Of a stretch of 61,982 nucleotides of DNA, positions 50,395 to 61,300 are shown in pieces. Made by a program: the position numbers and the translations under genes. Source of the DNA: Deltaproteobacteria bacterium (GTDB lineage Bacteria; UBA10199; JADFYH01); NCBI GenBank assembly GCA_015233135.1, contig JADFYH010000015.1, positions 1-61,982 on the forward strand, in the 5' to 3' direction. Under the pieces are notes generated by a model that saw nothing but the letters and a program-made list of their open reading frames with translations, had not been told where the DNA came from and did no database searches. The first letter of the stretch is position 1, and the number at the start of each line of letters is the position of its first letter.

Positions 50395-52386
50395 ATGGGA
50401 TATTTGTGTAAAGCAATTCGGTCGAGCAAAACTTTTTTTGTCTTATTAGCAGTATTATTTTTCGATGTTGGCAATCCTTCTTTGCTTCGGGCTGGCCCTT
50501 CTAAAGCACACGGCGAAGCTCCTCCCGCTGAGGAAAGTTCTTCGTCCGATTTTTATGTAAGCCCTGCGGGCAATGACTCGAATCATTGCCTCAGTGCCGA
50601 TTCGCCCTGCCTGAGTATTGGTGCTGCCCTCTCAAAAACCAGGGGGGGGTCTGGTGCAAAGACCATCCATCTCGCAGTGGGAAATTATTCCAGAGTTAAT
50701 GGCAGTTTTGCTGGTGAGAGGATGCCTATCACAATTCAGGGGCATAATGCCTTGGACACCCGTATCGATGCACGCGGTGAAGGGGGAGCCGTCAATTTGT
50801 CCGATTCAGCATCGGTGTTTACTTTGCAGGATTTGGCTATAGTGAATGGACATGGGGCCGAAACTTACACTCTTGGAGGGGGCATTTATAACAATGGGAC
50901 CCTCAACCTGATCCGTGTTGCCCTCATGAACAATCGGGCAAATAACGGAGGAGGAATTTATAATACTTCTTCAGGCCGGCTGAAAGTAGAAGATTCCAGC
51001 ATTAGCTCAAACGTTGCTGAAACAGATGATTTGGGCAATGGCAATGGGGCCGGCATTTATAATGCTGGATTTTTAAGTTTGTTAAATACCACCCTTTCTT
51101 TTAATTGGGCCGCTGGAGGGGGCGGTGGGCTTTATGCGGTAGCCGGTTCTCGCAATAAACTGGCCTTTACCACGGTGAGCGTGAATGCTGCCAATGCCCA
51201 GCGCACCACCACTGGAAGAGGAGCCGGAATTTATTTGGAGAGGGAGGCTTCTCTGGATTTGAAAAATTCTCTGGTCGCTAGCAATGCGAATGGAACGGGT
51301 TCGCCGACCACTCCTACTACCGAATGGGGAGATTGCAATATTGCACCTTTGCTGGCAGCAGGCCCCAGCCAAACTGAAATTATTAATTTGGGTACCAATT
51401 TTATTGCAGCGGATGCCTGTCATTTTCCTCCCGAAGCAGGAATTGTAGGCAGCCCAACCTCGCCCGAAGACGCCAAGCTGGGCCTGCTTTTCTACAATGG
51501 CGGCTCCACCATCACACAGGCACTTCTGGCAGAGAGTCGGGTCAACACACAAGTGAGTGGAGAAGATTGCAACGATCTTTCAGCGCCTCCCATCCCCGTA
51601 ACCCATGACCAACGCGGTGTTGCACGTCCGTTGGGATTTTCTTGCAGTTCAGGGGCCTTGCAGGCCTCGCCCCTGTTGATTCCTATTTATTTGGCAGGGA
51701 CACCCCCTGTCGAACAGCCTTTGGCAACTCTCAATTTTGGGGATGTGCTTGTGGGGACCACGAGTTCACAATTAGTACGAATCAAAAATATGGGCCAGTT
51801 TCCTTTAACTCTGACCCCTGTTCTGACCCCTGCCGGCATGTTTAGTGCAAGTGCTGTCCCTCTGGATCCTGCGCACCCGGGCAGTGCGGGTGTAGAGGCG
51901 TGTAACAATGTATTACCCACTCATTCCTGTTTTATTCGTCTTGATTTTAGTCCCAGCGCGGTGGGGGCCGCCATCACCCGTTTGACCTTTACGGGAAATA
52001 ATCCCGCAGCTTTTGACTCCATCACCGCTGTCAACATCAGCGCAAATGCCGTTGCGACAGCAGATCATCTTGCTCCTGCTTCCGCTTCGAGTGGCGATGA
52101 AACTGGAGGAGGCGCAGGGGCTGCTGCTCCCACTCCCACTGCTGCTACTCCCAGTTCTGGTTCAGATCTTGCTCCTACTGTTGCCCCGGCGCATCCTGCA
52201 CAAAATTCGAATACTGCCGCAGAGGTTGGAACCACTCCCCCTGAAAGTACTGACAAGAGCAGCAGTTGCAGCCTGGCCCTAGCCTCCTCCAACTCGGCCA
52301 GCGTTGTTTGGATATTTTCGCCTTTGCTTTTGCTGGGATTGAGATTAAGAGGCTTCGCTTATCGATTTCTTAATCTTTCTTCCTGA
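50395..52386 (+). CDS. Secreted beta-helix protein with choice-of-anchor domains and sorting tail
   Basis: A 663-residue surface protein. Signal sequence about 1-33. A right-handed beta-helix (about 50-300) carries GGGIYNNGTLNL, NNGGGIYNTSSG and GAGIYNAGFLSL repeats like Pmp/choice-of-anchor Q proteins, then DQRGVARPLG...CSSGALQ. An ASH/choice-of-anchor-D-like beta-domain (about 442-555, LNFGDVLVGTTSSQLVRIKN) follows, then an Ala/Pro/Thr-rich stalk. The C-terminus (CSLALASSNS, hydrophobic helix, LRLRG) parallels the tail of the protein at 30818. GGGAG precedes the ATG. The 3' end overlaps the giant gene by 28 bases. Confidence 0.82.
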   Translation: MGYLCKAIRSSKTFFVLLAVLFFDVGNPSLLRAGPSKAHGEAPPAEESSSSDFYVSPAGNDSNHCLSADSPCLSIGAALSKTRGGSGAKTIHLAVGNYSRVNGSFAGERMPITIQGHNALDTRIDARGEGGAVNLSDSASVFTLQDLAIVNGHGAETYTLGGGIYNNGTLNLIRVALMNNRANNGGGIYNTSSGRLKVEDSSISSNVAETDDLGNGNGAGIYNAGFLSLLNTTLSFNWAAGGGGGLYAVAGSRNKLAFTTVSVNAANAQRTTTGRGAGIYLEREASLDLKNSLVASNANGTGSPTTPTTEWGDCNIAPLLAAGPSQTEIINLGTNFIAADACHFPPEAGIVGSPTSPEDAKLGLLFYNGGSTITQALLAESRVNTQVSGEDCNDLSAPPIPVTHDQRGVARPLGFSCSSGALQASPLLIPIYLAGTPPVEQPLATLNFGDVLVGTTSSQLVRIKNMGQFPLTLTPVLTPAGMFSASAVPLDPAHPGSAGVEACNNVLPTHSCFIRLDFSPSAVGAAITRLTFTGNNPAAFDSITAVNISANAVATADHLAPASASSGDETGGGAGAAAPTPTAATPSSGSDLAPTVAPAHPAQNSNTAAEVGTTPPESTDKSSSCSLALASSNSASVVWIFSPLLLLGLRLRGFAYRFLNLSS

Positions 52387-55300
52387 GCCTTTTTAATCAG
52401 GGCGATGATGCTCGATACAATATCCGAACCATCTTGTTTAATGATTTTGCGATTCATGCCCTTGAAGTTTCTATCCAAACTTTGCTCGGTGACATAAGCC
52501 CCCATGGCAAGCATCATGATCTGTACACCGGTCGCTTTGGCGTCGGCCTGAATTTGCTCCATGCTTCGATGATGGTCAGACCCATCGTCTCCATCTGAAA
52601 TGACGATGATCATCTTGGTGCCAGAGTTGTTGCCTTTCATGGCCTCCAAGGCCTTGTCGATGGCCTTTCTAATGTCGGTACCGCCTCCCATAGCATGGAA
52701 GGCTTCTTGCTTTTTATTCAGTACCTTGTTTTTTTCTTGATAAGACCCAGTGGGTGCCCCCAGGGGTTTTGTCCATTCTGCGCCATTTGCAAACACAATT
52801 TCTCCATAGTCGATACCCAGAGTTTCGCAAAAGAAAATGAGCGTGGCAGACCCCGCCAGGGCCTGATTGAGGGCAGGGGCCATCGAACCCGAAACGTCGG
52901 AAACCAGGATGATTTGGGCCTCGTATTGTCCGGGCTCCGCATTGTTCTGAAAGACACGGCCTGTGGGCACTGCTCTCATTTCGTCTTGCGCCGCGGCCTT
53001 TACATCCATTTGAGGGCCTCGAGCGACCGGGCCATCTCGCTCACTGGGATTGTCCGGAGGAATGAGGCGATGCAATTCTGCCAAGGCATTACTTGTTTCT
53101 GTATCTTTAGGGCGATGCTTCTCAAAAAGTCCCAGGTCTTGTGTTGCAGCGGCTTCAACTTGCTGCATTGCATTCTTTAGGGCCTCTAAATCCTGAGGGC
53201 TCATGACAATATCGGGAGGAGGGGCTGCTTCCTCTGCGGCTTCCGCTTCGTCTGCCTCTGCTACCTCTGCCTGTTTATCCGCATGAGCGGCTCTGTCTTT
53301 TTCTCTTTCTGCTTCGCCTCTTGCCCCTTTATTTTGTTTATCCAGGGCTGCTGGTCCTGCTTTTCCGGGCTTTCCAGGCCTTCCGGGCTTTCCCGGTTTT
53401 GCTGCCCCGGGTTTTGCTTGGCCTTCGGCTGCATCCCCCGCAGCGTCTCCCTCTTCGGCCTCATCGCTGTCTTGCTCTTGCTGTGCGGCTCGTGCCTTTG
53501 CCACCTCTTCATTATTCATTCTTTTAAGGGCAGGAGAATGCGGTTCAAACTCTTCGGCCATTTTTTCGGCACGATTTTCTAGCACTTGCTGGGCAATTTC
53601 TTTTGCTTCCTCGGATACACGAGGATTTGTTTCTGAGTCTCCCTCGGCCTCGGATTCTTGTCCTTCTCCTTGTCGCTGGCCTTGCCCCTGTTGTTGCTGG
53701 GCCATTTGTTCCAACATCTCTTCTAAATGCTCTAAGAGCTGTTCTACAATTTCTTGAGGGGTTTTTCCTTCGTTCAACATTTGTTGAATCAGGTTTTGAA
53801 CGTAGTTCATTCCTTTGGGTAATAATTGTTCAAAAATAGGATAAGCAGATTCTAAATGGCGGCAGAATTCGTCCAGGCAATCCTGGCGTTCCTGGGCATT
53901 AATTTCTTGAGGAAAGGCCTCAAACGCCGGCTTTAGCAGAGGGCAGGCTTTTTCCAGGGCCTCATACACATCCGGGTCCGTAACCCACAAAGGGATATTC
54001 CCATGGTAGGCATAATAGGCCAGGGCGTAGCAGAATTGCTCGTGGGGAAGATAGCGGCCCATTTTATGGTAATATTCATCCGTATAGGCTTTCGGTTGCG
54101 AAGTGCCTTCAAAGGCGGTCATCTGTTCTTCAAATTCGCTTTTTGCCATGAGCTTTTCACCCATGCGTCGCACAAAATTATTCATGCGTCTTTCTCCCGC
54201 CGCATTGAATAAAAAGCCATCGATGGCATTGCGATGCCAACGTGGCACCACTCCATCAATCACTAGATGGGCCCACTCGTGCTTGCCAATGCCCAGCGCG
54301 GCTTTCAGGGGCCGGGTGAGGAGATCGCTCAAGCCTATGGTGATTTCTTTCGATTGAGGGTTGGCAAAATTTTCCTCGCCCAAGTTGAAATTAATTTTAA
54401 AAGCTTTGCCGGTGGCCAACATAATTTCCCGCTGAGTTCTCTCTGTGAGATAGCGAATAACTCTCTCCAGCTTTTTTCTTGTGGCAGCAGAAATGGGGAC
54501 CAAGGCCCCGCGGGCATCTCTTTCGGCATAAACCCATTGCCCTTGTTGTTGAACCACTACCAACCTTGCAGGCAGTTGAAACTGCTGAGTTTGAAAATCG
54601 GGATGGATATTCAGCGTTACCGCTTGAGCTTCTGGGCCTGGATCTTGTGCCGTGATATTTTTAAACACGGCAGGCCCCACGGGGTTGGTTGTTGCCTCCT
54701 CATCCACAGCAGGCGCTGCAGTAGTTGACACTCTTTCTTGATAAGCAATGCCTGCACCTGCCAGAGGAGCGGGTTGGTTCATCATGTGCTTCACAATTTC
54801 AGCCCGGTCTCCGGTGCTCATTCCAAAATCGTCCATCAGATACATCACCGCCACACGACTCATGGCCGCGCCCGATTGCTGATTGCGGCCGGCATATTTT
54901 CCAAAGGGGGGATTGGAACTCATGACGATGAGTGATTTTTTGTCTCTCTCAATACGGGCATAAGGATTTTTTAAGTAGAGGGCCTTATCGCTATCCAGCA
55001 AAGGGTTGAAGATGCCTTCCACTTTGGGAGGATCAGCCAGCAAAAATTCATCCAAGAGCAGCACAGAGGGTCTCGTGACCGCTCGGTGTACTTTTCCTGG
55101 CGAAAAATTGTATTCGCCTGTGAGGGGATTTTTTCTCAAGCCTCCCACCAGTTCGGTTTCATCGCTATTGGCGCTGAGGGTGTGGTCGATAAATTCATAG
55201 CCCAAAAGTTTGGCCAGTTGTTCAGGGATTGTGCTTTTTCCTTCACCAGCTTCGCCCAACAACATTACGTCGACACCCAGGGAGTGATTCCATAAAATTT

Positions 55301-58300
55301 CATCCACGACATTGAGCGCTTGGCGAGTCCACACAAAACTCTTTGCAGCGAGGGCCCTGCCAGGAAGATAATTTTTGTAAATTTCTTCGAGAGTGGGTTG
55401 AGGAATGTTTTGAGGGCCTATCGCCTCTGCATGCCAGTGCATGGCCGTGGCATAATCTTTAAAGGTGGTTTTGATTACCTCCCAAACACGGTCTCTATCG
55501 GCCTTGTCGGCCAGGGGCAGGATATATTCTGCGCGCAAGGCCCTGTTTAAAACCGCAGGGGTGATTTGCGGGCTCGCCGCCAGACGTTGAGACAGGCGCA
55601 AAATGGAGCGCGGGGTAAATTCCACTTTTTGTTCCACCCCACTTCCCAGGGGAGTGATAGGCGGCGCCCCTTGGGCAGCTTTGATCATGTGCTCGTGAAA
55701 AACAACCAGGCGTTGAGAGAGATCCTGGCTCCATCTTCTCTTCCCTTTGTTGTGGCATGCAAACAGTTTTTCAACCACTTCCAGGGTTTCCTCGAAGGTC
55801 CAGGGGCCTACATACATCGATACAAAACGCCTGAGAAAATCGGGGCCATGGTCATGGCGTCCCAACTGACCGGTACCGTTTTCGGTGGCATAGACGCGGA
55901 AGGCCGGATGAACAGGTTTTCTTACCAGCTCTCCTTTTTCGTCATAAGTCCAAAAATAATCGGAGTGCTGGATGATATTATTCAAGGCCGCCAGGGTCCC
56001 CGGTTTTGCCGTATCGGGTTCATCCAACACTGCATGAAAGCCATGTTCCATGGCGACGGTCAAAGGCCCGGGAATGAAGACGGGGGCCAAAACAGCTCCC
56101 ACTTTCTTCATACCCCAAACACCCACGAGTTCATCGGAATCCGTTCGTTTTGAGAAGGGCACGCGAAGCAAGGGCACACCCATAGCAGAGGCGATGATTT
56201 CAGGGAGCGTGGTTTTGGCGGTTCCTGGCGGGCCAAATAAACGGATAGCGACCGCTTTGTTCAAATTAATGAGCGAGGCAATTTCATCCAGCATTCCCAA
56301 AAAACGCGCAAAGAGCACGACCTTGGGCATTTGAGGAATCAGCCCGCGATATTCTTTGGGAATGCTATGCAGCGGGCGGCGGGGGAGTTCCTTGTAATAA
56401 TTTTTGGGGGCCTTAAAGGCCTGTGGATTGCTCAGGGCTGGGTCTTTCTTTACGCTGCGAATCATCCAGCAATTGGCTCGGTTAGGATCTTTTAGGAAGG
56501 CCATTTGATAATCTGGCCCTGTGTGCGTGATTTGATTAGTGAGATAATTGTTTCCGTTAATGATTAAACCATCCCCCTTGGCCAGAGTTTGGGTGCCTGT
56601 GAAGTCTACGGGAGGTTGAGTTCCTGCCAAATTGGCAGAGCGTGTGATTTGAATGACATTGAAAGAATCACCACCAAGTATCCTGCCATTCATAACCATT
56701 ACATTTCTACCACCATTGATGGGATTTTTTAAACGTGTGATTTCCAAATTCCCCTGGGCATCCATTTTAAAACTGATTTCTGCCTCATTGTTGCTCTCAT
56801 TCATACTTAGAGCTGCAGACTCAATATTCATAAAGTAAGGCTTGTTCGCAACCAGCTCTTTGGCGCCGCTGGGTATTCCGATGAGCTTGGAGCTGACACT
56901 GTCACTGGTCGTGCCGGAACTTTTAGCGATTGCTTTATTTTGAATATACCAGCTCTGTAGATCGGCAGCATCTTGTACGAGCTCTGCAGCAGCATGAATG
57001 TCTAAACGAATATCCTGAATGGTGCTGTGTCCAATTCGAATACAATTTGCCCGCTTGTGAGTGGGGTTAAAAACAGGTTTAAAATAGGGGATTTTTATTT
57101 TTGTTTTTCTTCGTATTTGTTCGGTAGTTCCATTGTGAGCAAGGTAAAGCTGAGTGCCATTGCTAGAATGGTCGTCCTCAATGTTAAGGAGTCCGTCTTT
57201 ATCAATTTGGAGCGTTAAATGCTCGCCACTGACCATGGCATCTGCAATGGAAATATCACAGGCAAAATGACGTCCAATGCTAAAAACTTTTTCGGGTGTA
57301 AGTTCGAAACGTTGAGCGGGGCTAATAATAAAGGGATTGGCTTCTTCTTTGGGCGCCTCCATTTTTTCTACATTTCTTAAAATCCATATATTTTCTTGCC
57401 CCTCTTCTTCCGAAGCGACAATTTCTGCTGCAGCGCTGTAGTTTTTTCGTCTATCTTCCAAATACTGTCGGCCAAAAGACAGGGTGGCTCCAGGCGGGAT
57501 AACTTGAGAGCGATTTGCTGGCAACCTGCTATAGTCAGAGTCAGGTGCCCCCTTGTTTTTAAAATAAGTTCCATTACTGGAATCCCTGTCTACAATGTCC
57601 AAGGTACCGTCAGGCCGCAGCGTCAGCCTAAAATGCTTGCGACTGACTCGGTCGTCCTGGGGTGTAAGGATATGATTGTCTCCTTCTCGGCCAAAAGAGA
57701 TTACTTGTCGGGGGATTACAGAAACAGGCCCGCAGTAACACTCCAGATTAGTCAGGGTGTAAAGGTTGGGATTGCTGGAATTGCGGACCAAAACAAAAGG
57801 ACCCTTTTTATTTTTGATATTGTTGACAAGGGTAAAATCCACGGAGGCAGTAAAAGAAATAGGAGTAGGAGAAGGCTCTAAAACTTTTTCTACACGGGTT
57901 AGGCTTCCGCTGTTTTCATCATAAACGGGGTAGAACACTTTTATCTGGTCTTGGCCCTCCGGAATTTCCAAACTGATCATCTGCCCCATGCTATAGTCGA
58001 GTTCAATTTTGAAATTTTGAGCGAGTTGATAACGTTGCCCCGCTTTTAAAACGTGTGATTCTGGAGGAAGCCGACGCAAACGACCCACGGCTTCTATCCC
58101 GGACAATTCCGAGGGCAGGTTGCCATCCAAGGGGAGGGCCTCCACAATTTTTTTCAAATGATGAATTCCGGCGATGGCTTCCTTCAAATCTTCTTGAGCG
58201 GCAAATCTCAAGAAGAGGGGTTCGATGGTGTTATTCACATCTTTATATTTTTGGGCCAGGGCATCTGCCTTCAGGCTTTCGGCTATAGCAGCCAGTGAAT

Positions 58301-61300
58301 CGGGGGCCGGAGCTTCGGCAACACTCACCTCGGGATCTGTCAGATCCGATTCTATTGCAAAACCAAACTCAAAATTCTTTTCTTTCAATTGAGCCAGAAA
58401 GTCCGTGACAATTTCAGGATCATGAACCTGGCGCAAAACCAGTAAAACAGCCTCTTTCCCAAGGGCGTCTAAATCTGTTGTGGCAAGAAGAATTCTATCC
58501 AGCACCGGTTTCCACCAGAGTGCGGGGCTGGGAAGAGTAACTTTGGTTTGAACCTCCTCTTTTTCCACCATTCTTTCCAGGGCTCGTTTCACCTTAAGGC
58601 GTTCTTCTTTGGTCTTTTGAAAACGGCCAAAAAGCAATTCGCCACCCCAGACGACCGCACGGGTTCCCAGTTCGATGGAGTCTCGCTTAATCATTTCCAG
58701 CCACCAGCCAATATGGTTAAAACCAAAATGGATGGGATCGAGCCGTTCGCCTTTTCCTGCCTCTTCGTAATCTTCTTTGACGGTATTGGGAAAGACATTC
58801 ATCTGTCGGATCAAATTTTCTGAAAGGGCCATGCCTACCTGCAAGAGAGGCACTTCAATGGGGGTGGAGACGGCAGAGTCATCCTCTGTTTCACTTGCAA
58901 GCTCACTTGCCTTGGGTGCAGCGGCTACTATTCCTATAATTGCACTAAAAGCGGCACCTAAGGCCCACCAAAAACCCTGGCCCATGTGTTGTACTGCCTG
59001 TGTGTGGCAGCATCGGGCCATTTGGCTTCCCAACAAGGTAGCCAGCCCCATCGTGACCGCAATGGGGAGCACTGCTGCGGAACCAGGGAGTAGAGATTCT
59101 TTTTTTGAACTGCTGAAGTTTTCAGCAATCCTTGTACGCCTGCAGTCGGCGCTTCTTGTTCTGCCTCCTGTTGCTGTTGCTCGTGCCTGCTGTGCCCCTT
59201 GTCCCCAGGGAGCCGCGTTGTCATTCTCTGCATTTTCGGAAGGAAGGCTGAAGTTCGCTGGAGTGCTACTGGGCAAAGGAGTGGGGGAGTACAAGGGGGC
59301 TGCGGGAGGAGTTGCCTCATGAAGTGGAGCTAAGGTGGACCCCTCTCCCGAAAATGCTCTCGCATTTTCCTCTCCCGCAAGGGGCGAGGGAGTATTGGGA
59401 AAGGAAACTTCTTGAGTTGGATGTTCGGCTAATTCTCTCCTCACGCGCTTTTGCACGGCACGGGATAAATTTCTGCGCGAGATATTTTCGGTCTCAAGCA
59501 GATAGCGCAATCGTTGGGTTGCAAGCTCTACAGGCGCATGCACTTTTGCCAGGGCTCGATCAATAATCCGTAAGCGTCTCTTTGCTTCGCTCAGATAAGT
59601 GTGCTGCTCCTCGTGTTCGTAACGGGAAACGAGGTTTAAGAGGAAGGGGCTGTATCCTCTGTCATTGGTTTTGTCGTTCTGGCGAATGCCAGAATCTTCA
59701 TGGATTGAATTTGTTGCCCCTGTATCCAGTGAAATCCCCGTGAAGATTCCGGCCTGCGCCGGGATGACAGAGGATGCCAGATAATTTGCAATAGCAGAGA
59801 CACTCACCCTTTTCTCAGTGTTTGAATTCACAATCGCCTGAATGAGCAGATGGGTGCCAATTGCAGCGGCTTCGGGACTTGTCCGTTCTATCTGTAGCTG
59901 TTCCAGCGCCTGGGTAATTTCTAATCTTGTGTTTTCAGAAATGTGCTGTTGCAGTTGCTCCAGGGTTCCGCCACTGTGATGAAATTGAAGCAGCCAGGGG
60001 AGGAAAATGTTTTGATCGAGCTGCCAGTTTATTTTGTCATCTCGAGCGATGGCGAGAGATCCAGTGGATTCACTTGAAAGGAGACTCACTGGATCTCCCA
60101 TTGCCACTGCGTCTTCATTCGAGAGGGCCTGATTTTCTTCTAATTGCTGGCTACTAAATTCCGACAAATGCTGCAAAACCTCCCCAAACTCCTCTTGCAA
60201 GGTTTGCAGTTGAAGCTGGGTGACTCGGGTTTCTATTCGGGTGGTAAAGTGTCTTCCAAATTCTCCCTGAGGATCTGCGGCCAATTCTCCGGTGGCGTTG
60301 TTTCCTATTTGCCACCACCACTGGGCAGTGAGGTTGTTTGATTCATTGACTCCCAAGAGATGCTTTACAATCTCGATGCTACCCATTCCACATTCTGTTA
60401 AAATATCGCTCCAGAAATGAAACTGATTGCCCAGCAGCCGAATCAGGCCTCTTCTTAATTCTCTCACTCCTGTTTCTGAGACTTCCCCCAAAACGGCGCT
60501 GCGTGCCACTCTCCCCGTTAAGCCCTCCATCTTCACCGCCACCACTCCGCACATGGCTCCGGTCACAAAGGCCTCTCCAAATTCTGCAATCACTTCCCGG
60601 GGGCTCTGGCTACGTCCCAGGTAGAACTCATGTCCCATTTGTACCACCACCTGGAAAAGCCCGTTGACTCCTCCGCTGCAGACTGCCACTCCTAGACTTC
60701 CCAATCCCATCCGGGTGGCGATTAAGGTTGCGATGCTACCCGCAATGGCTGCTCCCACGCCTATCAAAGGGGAGATGGCTTCAAAGCGAGTAGTGGCTAA
60801 AAAGGGAAGGGCGCTGCGAAGGGTTTGTCTGAACTCGAGGGCCCCGGCGGCCGATCGCAAATCGTTTTGCAATAAATGCTGAATTTCAGCGCGGTGGCTG
60901 CTTTCTCGGGGCAGGCCTTCCAGAATTCCCTGAATCGTATTTACCGAAATGACTCCGGCTCTTTCTCCCCGCGTCTGCCAGGCTCGGGTTCCAAAATCTC
61001 TCAGATTATGAAGGGTAGAAAAGAGGTCCAGTCTCAAGCGCTGCACGCTACGGTCAAAGGCCACTCGGTCGGCGTGACCTTCCACAAGCCTCATCACGCC
61101 TTCGGAGGTGATGGTTTCAAGATCAGACACAAAGCCACGATTTTCTTCGATCATCTTTTGACAAAAAGAAATCCCTCGGGCCTCTACTGCCGACGAAGAC
61201 AAAGACAAATCGGAGACCGAGTTCAGATAGGCGACTAGGGCCTGAGAGGTTTCATCCTGGGAGTGTAGTAAATCAGCGACGACTGCATCGTGGGATATTT

